NCBI GenBank assembly: GCA_032718475.1
Contig: JAUCBJ010003016.1
Span: 17,892-81,891 of the forward strand
Source: Nemertoderma westbladi
Lineage: Eukaryota > Xenacoelomorpha > Nemertodermatida > Nemertodermatidae
Direction: 5' to 3'
DNA length: 64,000 nucleotides
The position numbers and the translations under genes are program-made. The stretch's first letter is position 1; each line of letters begins with the position of its first letter. This document shows positions 1 to 12,527 of this stretch, piece by piece. The notes beneath the pieces were generated by a model. That model saw nothing but the letters and a program-made list of their open reading frames with translations, did not search any database and was not told the DNA's origin.

Positions 1-2910
1 ATTCGACCGGTTTCAGTCTGTCCGATATGGTGTCCCGTTCCCCAACCAGGGGGTCTGACAGACGCAATATTCCGTGGTTCCGTTTGGCGATGTTCCGTAG
101 TAAAGCCAGTTGGATTAAATCACAACGGAACGTTAATAGTTACAGTCCATTAGCTAGTAGCACTGATAGTCATATAAACGATACACTACAGAGCCAACAA
201 ATGGGAACTTAATAATAATAAAAAATATTAATAATAAAAAATATTAACACCGTACCAATACTATTATTAATTGCCGAAACAAATATGAGTGATCAGTGAT
301 GGATGTGATGATTTTCATTTTAAGTGTGGGATTTCAAACATTGTCTGTAAAATGTAACAGGTCCGGATGAGGCCTCAGACCAGAAGAACTGTTACACACT
401 ATAGCGAGCCGAACATGGCTAATTACTTGGTATTCGGTTGGTAGAGCGCTGGTATTGGAAACTACTGTAGCGGTCGGTCTCGTGGTACGTATTTTTACGC
501 TGGAGCCAGACATATTTATAACTAATAATTTTGATAACAAAATTATAATTTTGCAAATAAGGGGGGAGGAGAGGACTCTGGGGCAAATTGGACGCCACGC
601 CATCAATAACAACAGCTGACTCTCAAAATTACAACTGTATTCTATTAATTATATTTGAATTATAATTGATATATATTTATATCTTGAGTGTATCCTGTTG
701 GTTCTATTATTGTTTTGGAACTAGATAGAAATTCATGGGTCAAATGGCCGAATAATTGTCTTAATAATATATATTAAGATATTAAACCACACTTCACTGA
801 ACCCGGGTCGCTTTACATCACATCAGCAATGTTTTGTTTCGCGGTGGAGTTCACTTCTTTGATCGCAAATTTGCCCATTTCGTTTACCGCTGGTTGGGTT
901 ACTTAAATACCGAAAAAGGGAATTACCCTAATGGCACTTCAGGGACTTTGTCATAATTCGGTACGCGGTTCCCGAAACCTACCTCAGGAATGTAATCCCA
1001 GCCTCGGTTAATTTAGGATGGTGATACTGCCAGTTAGTAAATGGTTAGACGTTAGAAACCCAGCATGATACATGTATCTCGTATTGAGAAACGTCGACCA
1101 CAGACAGTACCTAACCCCCAGCCCCCCCATGCTGCAATTATTTTTCCGTGTTTCTCTGGAATTCAGTTACAGAGCGACTGAGATCGTGAAATCCCTGGGG
1201 GTTTTACCGTAATGTCACTGTGAGGTAGCGGATTACGCTAGCAGCATCTATAATGCCACACAAGCAGAAACTGTATCTATCAGAAAGTTTATTAGTAAGT
1301 AGATTTTACGCGCGGCTAGCATGGTCACCGGTCCTAATCAAATTGAGGCACAAAGGGAAAGTGATACAAATTGTGAGTGGAGAGCTTGGATTACAGAGAT
1401 AGGAATGTCAGCTATGGATAGCGAGCTGTCACCGAGATCCACTTCTAATAGTTTACGATTCATAGTTCATTGTGATAACCAGTTAGCTCTCAATTATTGA
1501 CATACAGAAATGCCATAATTGTAATATTTTACACAATAAATGTGTTAAGGTTGGAAATACATACTTGAAGAGCAGATGTGAATGTATAATGGGATCTATC
1601 TTTATTGCGTTACGGCACGAGTCATATAGAAACTAGTATTGTCACTGATTATAAGTTTCGTTTGTTGTTTTCGTTAGAGAACAGAGAACACCGTCCCTGT
1701 AACCCGATCCTTTTCCTTAAGGTTTTCAATTAAATTTGATAGATTTTTTAAACCCTCTATACACTTAGTTTGCGGTCATTTCTGCAAAAGCAAATCTAAT
1801 TTCATTCATTTGTTTTTAAGGTCAGGTAACTTATAGTATGTTTACGAGGACGCGGTAACATATACCGGTAATACACAGTAGTGGACAGCTGACATTATAG
1901 ACCTATGTTAGGGACCTCGTACTTGAAGACATGACAAACTGCGTTATAAAGTTCGAAAATATGACGCCTTAGGACTTTTTGGTAGTGCGAAATTATTTCC
2001 ACTGATAAATAATTATACTACAGAGAGTACTCACGGCGACTGTCTTTACTTGATACAAGTACCACCATCAGTAGGTCCCTCTGCCCCCACTACGATCATG
2101 TTCTTCTGTAATAATTCAATCGAAATAGAATATGAGTTTCTGTTTATTCTAATTTTTTATGGCTACCCTATTACATATTACTATACAGCAGCTACTCTGA
2201 TTATTTTTCGATGCTTTTTGTTTTCTTGTCATTTTTCCGAAGTTGGAATAAGTAGCCGGTTGACATGAGCGCTGCAGTGCATTATTAGACAGTTCCTATG
2301 GCTGCTCGCCTGCTCCCCTTGGGATCAATGGGTGGGGGGCACAGCTATGGAGAGGCGTGCGGTGCGGTATGTGAGTACCGTCACCAGCCGTACATAAAGA
2401 CAAGTATTTAAGAGCATAAATTAACATTCAGAAGCGTGACCTTTCACGAATTTCCTACTGTACGTTGTGATTGACGCATCTTAGAATGTAAGTTAAGAAT
2501 ACGTATTTTCTATATATTAATATATGAACCCCGGGTAATTCGGCAATACTATAAAATATATTTAATATTTAATTTGTAAAATAATATATGAGGTAGCTAG
2601 AGTTGATAAAGGGGTGCTCTGTGGGCAAGCAATGGCGTGGTATCCAGTAATGGCGTGTTTTGTTTGTAATGTAATATTTCTGTTTAAATAAAGTAGCACG
2701 ATATTAAATTACGACTCGAGTGGGAATATTTCCACCAACGAGTGTAAGCGAATTAGTGCAATATGAAACGAGAGCCTGAAAGTAAAATATGGGTACTTTA
2801 TTTCACACCGCAACATATACCGCCGCATAACCCATCATTCAGTTTATTTTATTTCACTGCGTATATCAAGCCGACTTATATAATAAATTGTATTTATTCG
2901 GTGATCAACA
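1..2910. other. Intergenic DNA, no gene recognised
   Basis: Only short open frames with no recognisable domain are present. A decayed tRNA-like segment lies at about 425-515 and is listed separately. A slightly GC-richer patch at about 2270-2400 does not translate into anything I recognise. No long repeat or RNA gene is visible in the rest. Confidence 0.5.
425..515 (+). repeat. Decayed tRNA-derived SINE (probable)
   Basis: The segment contains TTGGTAGAGCGCTGG followed by TATTGGAAAC and then a GGTCGGTCTCGTGG stretch ending in CGCTGGAGCCA. This resembles a D-arm, an anticodon arm and a degraded T-arm. The B-box (GGTTCGANNCC) is no longer intact, so transcription by RNA polymerase III is unlikely. 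It could also be a degraded tRNA pseudogene. Confidence 0.35.
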
Positions 2911-2916
2911 TTGTAT

Positions 2917-3140
2917 TCTAATATATATAAATCTGCTCAGTTTGTATGTACATTTGTATGTATGTATGTATGTATGTCCATCGATACACGTCGTCAGATT
3001 TCGCTCTCACTACTTGCTTTGTGGCTCATTCGATGCGTATTAACACGATGCAGACAGCTGTCACTGTCTCCGGGTTTTATTTTACACGTTTGTTTGCGTG
3101 AATGCGTATTTTGTGTTCGTTCGTGCGAAATTTATCGAAT
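2917..3140 (+). mobile_element. Helitron-like 5' end fragment (candidate)
   Basis: It begins with TCTAATATATATAAATC, then a TGTATG run and an ATTTCGCTCTCAC stretch. The same order (TCTAATATA, TATAAAAATC, TGT-rich run, ATCTCGCTCAC) is found at 3631. No matching 3' hairpin plus CTRR end is visible downstream, so this is at most a fragment. The internal TATG run is a short microsatellite. Confidence 0.3.
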
Positions 3141-3630
3141 TATTTAGGTTCTTCTATCGGTAATTAATTATTTAGTAGGGTAACATTTATCCCATCTGGT
3201 ATAAAATTAACATGGGTAGATTTGCCATGTCCCATTCTCACAAAGTTTTTATTTTATTCGAGTGTTTAATATAAATATGTATGATTATTTATTGATTAAA
3301 AATCAAATAGTGTATAAATATGTCATATTCGCCAAGCACGATCGAATTGGCCTATTGTTAGTGAATAGGGAAGGATTTTTTTCTGTATCATAGCAACGTT
3401 AAGGTAATTATTGAACTCGCAGCTAGCTGGGCACAGATAAGGAGCAATCAGGCTGGAGTGTTGATTGGGGTGGGTTGTCTGTTGCGAAGTGCTCAAGAGT
3501 AATTCTGCTTTCTCAATCAATGGCTGCATGGAAGGAGAGGTTTATAACATTTTAGCTATTTTATTGTTTTACTGTAGTAAAGTGATTATTTCTGTAGGCC
3601 TTTTTACTGTATTATTATTATTTTATCTAA

Positions 3631-4406
3631 TCTAATATACCGGTATATAAAAATCAATTGTATGTGTGTCTGTTTGTCATCTGCTATACAATCAAACCCA
3701 TCTCGATGAAATCTCGCTCACTATAGCTTGTTAGAAAGGTCTCACCCTAACTCGTTGCAACGTAATATTCAGAGCCGTCTGAAGTTCCACCATCTGCCGC
3801 TTGAGGGTGAATTGTCTTAATTGAAAATCTTCTCTAACTTTGTTATTTACAATCTGTTTAGACTGAAACTTGGTAGGTATCTACTACAGCATAGGCTCAA
3901 TCTTTACAGAGTCGCTGAGTCGTCTATAGTTCCCCAGTCTTCAGCTAGAGGGCGAAATGTCTGAAAGTGAACATTTTCTCGAAATTTTGTTATTTACATA
4001 TTAAACTGCTGAAACTTGACAAGCAGGCATCTTACTTCACTTCACCATAAACTCCATCTTTACAGAACTGCAGCGCCATCTGCATTTCAGCAGTCGCAGT
4101 CTGCAGGTAGAGGGTAAAATGTCCGAAAGTGATCATTTTCTCGAAATTATGTTATTTACAATAAGCTGAAGCTAAAGTTGAAACTTGACAGTTATCTCCT
4201 ATGGGGCGGTGTTTTATTTTATGATGGTGTCTGTTTCGTTGTAGTTTTCCAATCTGCGACACATTTCTCTGTTTTCGTTAACCGTGGCATTAGACCCTTT
4301 CTACAGTCATTATCCCTGAAGTTACATTTCTCAACACATATTCATACTGTAAATCCTCTGCACGTGTACAAGAAAGCTGTGGCCCGAAGGGCCACAAGCT
4401 TTCTAG
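3631..4406 (+). mobile_element. Non-autonomous Helitron-like element (candidate)
   Basis: The 5' end is TCTAATATACCGG, preceded by A. The 3' end has a perfect 7-bp hairpin, GTGGCCC-GAA-GGGCCAC (4379-4395), then seven bases, then CTAG (4403-4406) followed by T. TC...hairpin...CTAG inserted between A and T is the known Helitron end structure. The hairpin is extended by an outer AGAAAGCT/AGCTTTCT stem. Inside, three diverged copies of a roughly 145-bp segment run from about 3770 to 4190, each with a TTGTTATTTACA-like core. There is no Rep/helicase coding, so it would depend on another element. Alternatively it is an unrelated repeat with a chance hairpin. Confidence 0.45.
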
Positions 4407-4984
4407 TACCTCATATATTAATAGTCTACATATTTTTTTTTTTACTCATCTTTCCGGCACATTTATTTTATTAATAAATTTATTATAAAACCCGCCACCA
4501 GCTGACAAAACCTCTCACCTAGCAACCATAAAAACACAAATGTCTAACCTGCTGGCTATTTACCACACTGCAGTGCATGTGATAGTTTAATACTACAGTA
4601 CAGCAGCAATAGTCCTCCACGCAAACAGTCCTGGATCCATGTTCGCGTTCGCCAACAAGATAGATGCGTCAGCAACTGCCACCCACATTGGTCGTCTGTC
4701 AGCTGACCGGAACCCACGGAGAAACATCAGGGACGATCTCAGCAATGAAAAGTTGACGCGTCGTCGCACTTAGGAGACCGACTCGGAGTCGGAGTCGGAC
4801 TCGGAGTAGGAGACCATCCGCTTCTCTGCCAGTTTTGATGCCAGGCGTTTCACGAACTGCATATAATATTCCCTGAAACTGGTTCTTCGTAAGCTCTAAG
4901 ACCATCTTAATAACGATGGGGTGATGGTAACACCCCTACTAGCACAATAAGTAAAGGAAATCCCGTAAAGTACCTTACTGATGT
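4407..4984. other. Intergenic, no gene recognised
   Basis: AT-rich at first, with a short imperfect TCGGAG hexamer run at about 4778-4815. The open frame on the minus strand over that run is repeat-derived and has no known domain. Confidence 0.4.
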
Positions 4985-5412
4985 ATAATTTGCTGATAAC
5001 TTAGGGGTACTGCACTGTCAGAATCACTAGAAGGAGCCAATAGTCACCTTTTGCTCATTGGAGCAACGTTGCTTCTAGTGTTGGTCTTTTTGTAAACTCC
5101 AAGAAAGACCAAAATTTCCAATCAGACTCTATACAACATTGGAGTTGTTTCATTAGTCCCCCCCCCCCCCCCCCTAGCTTACCACTTTAACGCTTCCGCT
5201 TTGCAGGACATTGCTTTCGCCGTGTGCATAATGGATAGCCCGTGACTTTCTTGAGACGCCTCTAGGACTAGGAAACTAGCCTAGGAGATGCGGATGATCT
5301 TGTAAATGTCTTATTTGATAGAGAGTTGTGTTGGCGCAAATTTGTCGATAAGCCGATAGAGCAATCTTAATATTTATGTAATAATATATATAATCAGCAT
5401 GCCGATAGTAGT
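4985..5412 (+). mobile_element. Decayed RTE-like LINE, 3' part
   Basis: This is a degraded relative of the LINE at 24927-27899. It has GCTGATAACTTAGGGGTACT where the intact copy has the FADD-motif region, then TTGCTTCTAGTGTTGGTC, CGCTTCCGCTTTGCAGG and CCGTGTGCATAATGG. It ends with GCATGCCGATAGTAGTAGTA, the family's 3' terminus and its TAG-repeat tail. It carries internal deletions and frameshifts. Where the intact element has a short C-run before AAGCTTG, this copy has a homopolymer of about 18 C (about 5159-5176). It is not functional. Confidence 0.85.
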
Positions 5413-7370
5413 AGTACGTTAATTCCTCGAAACAACCTATTCACAACTTTGTATCACCCCAGAAATCGTCATCATACCGTCCTAATATAATAGAGAAACT
5501 TCCATAAACTTTCAACTTTTTTGACCCAACATGCTGTTTATTTCTTTGTACTTATTAATAGGGCCTACTATCATTATTGCTATTGACGATAATGATCACA
5601 TCGAAATACCTTTCACGTGTTCTCCCACCAAATTTTTAATAACACGTATTGTAACTCATTATAATAGCAAACATGGGCATTCGAGATATAAATAGAAGCA
5701 AACAGAAATATGGATGACTTCCTGTATACCCCAGTCCTCAATTAATTTACTCTGGGCAGAAGACTGTCCTGGACAAGGACAAGGCATGGACGCGCCTTCC
5801 AAACCTACAAAGATGGTTAAAACGAACTATCTTTGATTGGCAACTTAAATATAAGCTAAGTGTGATTGGAGTGGATTCTAAACCTTTGTCCCTCACTGAT
5901 AATTGTCTTGCATTACATTCCATGCTAACGTTCTGAATTTCAGAAATTCGATATGTTATGAAAGCATTAATTTGCGTGTAATTTTCCACGCCTCATCCAG
6001 GCGGTAGAACGATCGAAGTTTCGTGATGATGGCAACGGTGAATGGGAATGTGTTAGTACAAGTTTTACATTATTCGCTTTTATCACAAACTGATGAATAG
6101 AAGGTTCCAGATGGCTAATGTGAGGCCCAGAAAACAGTGAGGTCTTGACGTGTTAGGATAGGAAGAGTTTAAAGAGATGGACACTTCACAGGTTGTGTGT
6201 GGTAAATAGGATCCGTGCTGTCAGTGAATTAACACAATATTATATTGATTTTGTACCCGATGTAAGTCGAGAGAACTGTAAACTTTAAAATTATGTCACA
6301 TCAGGTCAGAATCGCCAGAGCGCTTGTTCCGCACATTCAGATAAAGCAGCAATAATATATTTAGAGTACCGAAGTGACTCCAACTATATAAGAGTGGAAC
6401 TATTAATTCGCACCATATTTACACAATTTGATACAAATCGCTACATCTATATATCAGCCAACAAAGTCCAAGTTGAATTTTAATTCACCGTTTGTATAAA
6501 AAAATAATGAACCAACGGAATGAGCCTGGGAGCAGCAGTAAAGGAACGCCTCATAAACCCCGATATTATCCAAATAGCCCAAAGGCATTCAAGCAACAAA
6601 CATGGCATCAGTAATCTGAACCCATTCGATGATAGTGAGAATAACCAGGTTCGGGGTGAACAAGATCTTTTGATAATGGGTTGACAGCGGTGATATTTAC
6701 TGGGAATTTTAACTCAAGTGGTTTTGTCGTCAAAGTGGGAACAGGTTAGAAAGCGAGCAACTAATTGTGTTGGCCCCTTTAGTTTATCTCCTTGCGGGCC
6801 AATGTGCAGCTTCAGTCGAGCAACTCGTATCACGTTAACAGGAAACCGTAGTTAACCTGCAAAGCTCCGACAACTCACGCCGACTGTACTTGGCCATTAT
6901 TATCGCCTCTACTGCCTATTATCGCTTCCATAAACTGTATTATATTCTAGGAAAATGTCAGGTTTTCCGAAATGAATGCGGCAGTATATTGAAGGTTAAC
7001 TCTTGGACGTCTATGGGAAAGTTACTAAACACAATTGAAAATACTACCAGTTCTGCTAAACTTACACGAAAGGATAGAAATATCTGCGTGAGATTCAATT
7101 GCGGCAGGCAAGTCATTATACATACATAGGTCTACACATAGACTACTAACACAATGGACAACATGCATTAGAATAATTGTCAGTTGATGTAGTTGAATTT
7201 ACACTGGCAGCTGAGAATGTAACAATCACAAATTCTATCAAAAAGAGGGTGAATATTGGCACTATGGACTCCTGCAGTGCGATACAATTAGCAGATTTAG
7301 TTTCAAAGTTACAGCTGGAAGTAAGTTTTTAAATAGCCTTTAAAATTCATCCAAAAAAAAATAAAAGAAT
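5413..7370. other. Intergenic, no gene recognised
   Basis: Mixed-composition DNA with open frames shorter than 80 codons and no recognisable protein, RNA gene or long repeat. The frame at 6890-7129 on the plus strand has no known motif. Confidence 0.4.
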
Positions 7371-7374
7371 TTAG

Positions 7375-7763
7375 AAGAAGAATGAGAATGAGAATGAGAA
7401 TGAGAATGAGAATGAGAATGAGAATGAGAATGAGAATGAGAATGAGAATGAGAATGAGAATGAGAATGAGAATGAGAATGAGAATGAGAAGAGAATGAGA
7501 ATGAGAATGAGAATGAGAATGAGAATGAGAATGAGAATGAGAATGAGAATGAGAATGAGATGAGAATGAGAATGAGAAAGAGAAAGAGAATGAGAATGAG
7601 AATGAGAATGAGAATGAGAATGAGAATGAGAAAGAGAAAGAGAAAGAGAATGAGAATGAGAATGAGAATGAGAATGAGAATGAGAATGAGAATGAGAATG
7701 AGAATGAGAATGAGAATGAGAAAGAGAATGAGAATGAGAAACAGAATGAGAATGAGAATGATA
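7375..7763 (+). repeat. Hexanucleotide array (GAATGA)n
   Basis: About 65 copies of GAATGA, interrupted by a few GAAAGA units and two single-unit losses. It is purine-only on the plus strand. The long Ser/His, Leu/Ile and Arg/Met open frames across it, on both strands, are by-products of the repeat. Confidence 0.97.
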
Positions 7764-7996
7764 AAGGACATAATCACTCAAAAATCCAACCAATCAAAAT
7801 TAATGAAAAAAACCAAACCAAAAACTAAAAAAGAATAACCCAAGAAAAATGAAATATTTAAATTCCTCCTCAAATCAAAACCAATCAAACCATATGTACT
7901 AGATGTCCCTCTCTATCAAGAACTTGTAGACTTGACTTGACCAAAAGACTCCAGCTCAGTCACAATACACAATAAATACAGACAAAGAAATCCCCA
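7764..7996. other. A-rich spacer between arrays
   Basis: A short A-rich non-coding spacer that separates the hexamer array from the 29-bp array. No feature is seen. Confidence 0.5.
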
Positions 7997-9705
7997 CAAT
8001 AAATACAGTTAGATCCCAGACGGCACACTGCACACTAAACACAGTTAGATCCCAGACGGCACAATATATACAGTTAGATCCCAGACGGCACAATAAATAC
8101 AGTTAGATCCCAGACGGCACAATATATACAGTTAGATCCCAGACGGCACAATAAATACAGTTAGATCCCAGGCGGCACAATAAATACTGTTAAATCCCAG
8201 ACGGCACAATAAATACAGTTAGATCTCAGACGGCACACTAAATACAGTTAGATCCCAGACGGCACAATATATACAGTTAGATCCCAGACGGCACAATAAA
8301 TACAGTTAGATCCCAGGCGGCACAATAAATACTGTTAAATCCCAGACGGCACAATAAATACAGTTAGATCCCAGACGGCACACTAAATACAGTTAGATCC
8401 CAGACGGCACAATATATACAGTTAGATCCCAGACGGCACAATAAATACAGTTAGATCCCAGACGGCACAATAAATACAGTTAGATCCCAGACGGCACAAT
8501 ATATACAGTTAGATCCCAGACGGCACACTAAATACAGTTAGATCCCAGACGGCACAATAAATACAGTTAGATCCCAGACGGCACACTAAATACAGTTAGA
8601 TCCCAGACGGCACACTAAATACAGTTAGATCCCAGACGGCACACTAAATACAGTTAGATCCCAGACGGCACACTAAATACAGTTAGATCCCAGACGGCAC
8701 ACTAAATACAGTTAGATCCCAGACGGCACACTAAATACAGTTAGATCCCAGACGGCACACTAAATACAGTTAGATCCCAGACGGCACACTAAATACAGTT
8801 AGATCCCAGACGGCACAATAAATACAGTTAGATCCCAGACGGCACACTAAATACAGTTAGATCCCAGACGGCACAATAAATACAGTTAGATCCCAGACTG
8901 CACAATAAATACAGTTAGATCCCAGACGGCACAATAAATACAGTTAAATCCCAGACGGCACACTAAATACAGTTAGATACCAAGACGGCACAATAAATAC
9001 AGTTAGATACCATGCGACACAATAAATACAGTTAGATCCTAGACGGCACACTAAATACAGTTAGATCCCAGACGGCACAATAAATACAGTTAGATCCCAG
9101 ACGGCACACTAAATACAGTTAGATCCCAGACGGCACAATAAATACAGTTAGATCCCAGACTGCACAATAAATACAGTTAGATCCCAGACGGCACACTAAA
9201 TACAGTTAGATCCCAGACGGCACAATAAATACAGTTAGATCCCAGACGGCACAATAAATACAGTTAGATCCCAGACGGCACACTAAATACAGTTAGATCC
9301 CAGACGGCACACTAAATACAGTTAGATCCCAGACGGCACAATAAATACAGTTAGATCCCAGACTGCACAATAAATACAGTTAGATCCCAGACGGCACAAT
9401 AAATACAGTTAAATCCCAGACGGCACAATAAATACAGTTAGATCCCAGGCGGCACAATAAATACAGTTAGATCCCAGACGGCACAATAAATACAGTTAGA
9501 TCCCAGACGGCACAATAAACACAGTTAGATCCCAGACGGCACAATAAATACAGTTAGATCCCAGACGGCACAATAAATACAGTTAGATCCCAGACGGCAC
9601 AATAAACACAGCTAGATCCCAGACGGCACACTAAATACAGTTAGATCCCAAACGGCACAATAAATACAGTTAGATCCCAGACGGCACAATAAATACAGTT
9701 AGATA
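7997..9705 (+). repeat. 29-bp minisatellite, about 58 copies
   Basis: The unit is roughly CACAATAAATACAGTTAG followed by ATCCCAGACGG (29 bp). Variants alternate CACAATAAA, CACACTAAA and CACAATATA, with rarer AGGCGG or ACTGC forms. A short higher-order block (ATATA unit, AATAAA unit, AGGCGG unit, ACTGTTAAATC unit) appears twice, at about 8105-8215 and 8260-8365, which shows segmental duplication within the array. There are no unique spacers. Confidence 0.97.
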
Positions 9706-9714
9706 ATATGAGGC

Positions 9715-11440
9715 TGCTGGTGGCACAATATTAAATTTGGTGTTCTGTTGTTTTGTGGAAGATAGTGGTGTGGGGTGGTGTTTTGTGGAAGGTAGTGCTG
9801 TGTGCTGGTGTTTTGTGGAAGATAGTGGTGTGGGTAGTGTTTTGTGGAATGTAGTGGTGTGAGGTTGTTGTGTTTTGTGGAAGTGTTTAGTGGTGTCTGG
9901 GTGGTGTTTTGTGGAATGTAGTGGTGTGGGGTGTGGGTGGTGTTTTGTTGAAGGTAGTGGTGTAGGGTGGTGTTTTGTGGAAGCTAGTGGTGTGGGGTGG
10001 TGTTTTGTGGAAGGTAGTGGTGTGGGGTGCTGTTTTGTGGACGATAGTGGTGTGGGGTGTTGTTTTGTGGAAGGTAGTGGTGTGGGGTGGTGTCTTTTGA
10101 AAGGTAGTGGTTAGGGTGGTGTTTTGTGGAAAGTAGTGGTGTGGGGTGCTGTTTTGTAGAAGGTAGTGGTGTGGGGTGGTGTCTTTTGAAAGGTAGTGGT
10201 GTTGGTGGTGTTTTGTGGAAGGTAGTGGTGTGTGGTGCTGTTTTGTAGAAGGTAGTGGTGTGTGGTGGTGTCTTTTGAAAGGTAGTGATGTGGGTGGTGT
10301 TTTGGGAAGGTTGTGGTGTGGGGTGGTGTCTTTTGAAAGGTAGTGGTGTGGGGTGGTGTTTTGTGGAAGGTACTGGTGTGGGGTGGTGTCTTTTGAAAGG
10401 TAGTGGTGTGGGTGGTGTTTTGTGGAAGGTAGTGGTGTGGGTTGCTGTTTTGTAGAAGGTAGTGGTGTGTGGTGGTGTCTTTTGAAAGGTAGTGGTGTGG
10501 GGTGCTGTTTTGTAGAAGGTAGTGGTGTGTGGTGGTGTCTTTTGAAAGGTAGTGGTGTGGGTGGTGTGGGGTGCTGTTTTGTAGAAGGTAGTGGTGTGGG
10601 GTGGTGTCTTTTGAAAGGTAGTGGTGTGGGTGGTGTGGGGTGCTGTTTTGTAGAAGGTAGTGGTGTGTGGTGGTGTCTTTTGAAAGGTAGTGGTGTGGGT
10701 GGTGTTTTGTGGAAGGTAGTGGTGTGGGGTGCTGTTTTGTAGAAGGTAGTGGTGTGTGGTGGTGTCTTTTGAAAGGTAGTGGTGTGGGGTGCTGTTTTGT
10801 AGAAGGTAGTGGTGTGTGGTGGTGTCTTTTGAAAGGTAGTGGTGTGGGTGATGTTTTGTGGAAAGTAGTGGTGTAGACTGGAGTGGAATGGAGTGGTGTG
10901 GGTTGCTGTTTTGTAGAAGGTAGTGGTGTGTGGTGGTGTCTTTTGAAAGGTAGTGGTGTGGGTGGTGTGGGGTGCTGTTTTGTAGAAGGTAGTGGTGTGT
11001 GGTGGTGTCTTTTGAAAGGTAGTGGTGTGGGTGGTGTGGGGTGCTGTTTTGTAGAAGGTAGTGGTGTGTGGTGGTGTCTTTTGAAAGGTAGTGGTGTGGG
11101 TGGTGTGGGGTGCTGTTTTGTAGAAGGTAGTGGTGTGTGGTGGTGTCTTTTGAAAGTTAGTGGTGTGGGGTGCTGTTTTGTAGAAGGTAGTGGTGTGTGG
11201 TGGTGTCTTTTGAAAGGTAGTGGTGTGGGTGGTGTTTTGTGGAAGGTAGTGGTGTGGGGTGCTGTTTTGTAGAAGGTAGTGGTGTGTGGTGGTGTCTTTT
11301 GAAAGGTAGTGGTGTGGGGTGCTGTTTTGTAGAAGGTAGTGGTGTGTGGTGGTGTCTTTTGAAAGGTAGTGGTGTGGGTGATGTTTTGTGGAAAGTAGTG
11401 GTGTAGACTGGAGTGGAATGGAGTGGTGTGGGTGTGGGAG
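9715..11440 (+). repeat. G/T-rich minisatellite, ~30-bp units in 60-bp dimers
   Basis: Units of the form GGTGCTGTTTTGTAGAAGG-TAGTGGTGTG and GGTGTCTTTTGAAAGG-TAGTGGTGTG alternate as dimers. The plus strand is almost free of C, so the array has an extreme G/C strand skew. A segmental copy of about 530 bp is visible: the block around 10751-10895, including the unusual TAGACTGGAGTGGAATGG, recurs at 11281-11425. The 530-codon minus-strand open frame (His/Thr/Pro-rich) is a repeat artefact. Confidence 0.95.
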
Positions 11441-12527
11441 GAGTGCAGCGCAGTGGAATGGCTTCATCAAAGTAGCCAATGGACAATGAAATATTTTTAT
11501 TATTGGTGTTATTATTATTATTATTATTGCCGAAGGTATTGGCCAATAAAAAGTTATAAAGAAATCATGGAATATACTGTACAGTAGATAACGTATGGGA
11601 TGAGTAGATGGTTTATGGTGAAAGTAGACACAAATAAAATGGGAAATGAGTTTAATGGTTTGGTTAGAGGCACTGTCACTGACCTGCCGCTCTTTCCAAT
11701 AATGGCCCCTGGTACATTAAAATAAATTAAACAAAGGATTCTTATTTATGACGTATTCTCCACCGCCCCTCCACCCCATTTATTCCAAAATAGAGGTATT
11801 AATATCTGTGAGTTTTGGGTAGACCTTCTGATTCCTCTGACTTAAACAATTAACATAATAGGCTACATTATTCCTTACAATTGGTTAATATTACAATTTA
11901 TTATTGTAATTAAAAATAAATACAATATATATGAAAAGATTGCGGTTATCCAACTATATAGAATCATTATTATTAACTAAAATGTTTACGTTGAGTGACC
12001 TGCACAATCAAACGAAAGTATTAAGAAACATTTAATACATTTTATTGTATTGAATAAAATATTAAAGACAATAAATTATATTTATATATATATATTTAAT
12101 TAATTATTAATTGTTATTTCCCTGGGTCAATATTGTATATTAATTAGAATTAGAAATAATAATTCGTATTTTATTGTAGTACAGATACAGTTATAAGAAT
12201 ACTATATTAACACATGGTTTCCGGTTCCTTTCAGTCCTCTAGCGTGTAAACTTTTCTCAACAAAATTCCAAACTTTATATCCCTGTGGTTCTAAAAGAAC
12301 CTCAACAGCAGGTTTCGGCCATCGACAAACAAAAGGTCGCCTTCAAACAGCCTTCAGGCATTCGGATTGTTGTTGATGGCAAAATAAATAGTTGTGTAGA
12401 AACAGTTTTTATATTCTCTAACTTACCCAGCCGAGCCATCCATTGATTGCTCCATGTACTTTTTAGTTATGTAATTCGATTCTGATGCCAAATAACTTAA
12501 ATATATATAACAAAGCAAATAATATAT
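11441..12527. other. 3' flank of receptor gene, candidate poly(A) signal
   Basis: AT-rich DNA downstream of the minus-strand receptor stop codon. The plus strand reads TTTATT at about 12170, that is AATAAA on the gene strand about 350 bp past the stop. This is the nearest reasonable polyadenylation signal I see, but AT-richness makes such hexamers common. An ATT trinucleotide run lies at about 11505-11528. No other gene is seen. Confidence 0.3.

Noticed and set aside
7340-7838. Ser/His, Leu/Ile and Arg/Met repeat proteins
   Set aside because: All are frame readings of (GAATGA)n.
7997-9705. Possible CRISPR array
   Set aside because: 29-bp repeats abut directly without unique spacers, and the setting is an animal genome; it is a minisatellite.
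9887-11546. 530-codon His/Thr/Pro-rich frame on the minus strand and Gly/Val-rich frames on the plus strand
   Set aside because: Artefact of the G/T-rich minisatellite; no signal peptide, no unique sequence and both strands open.
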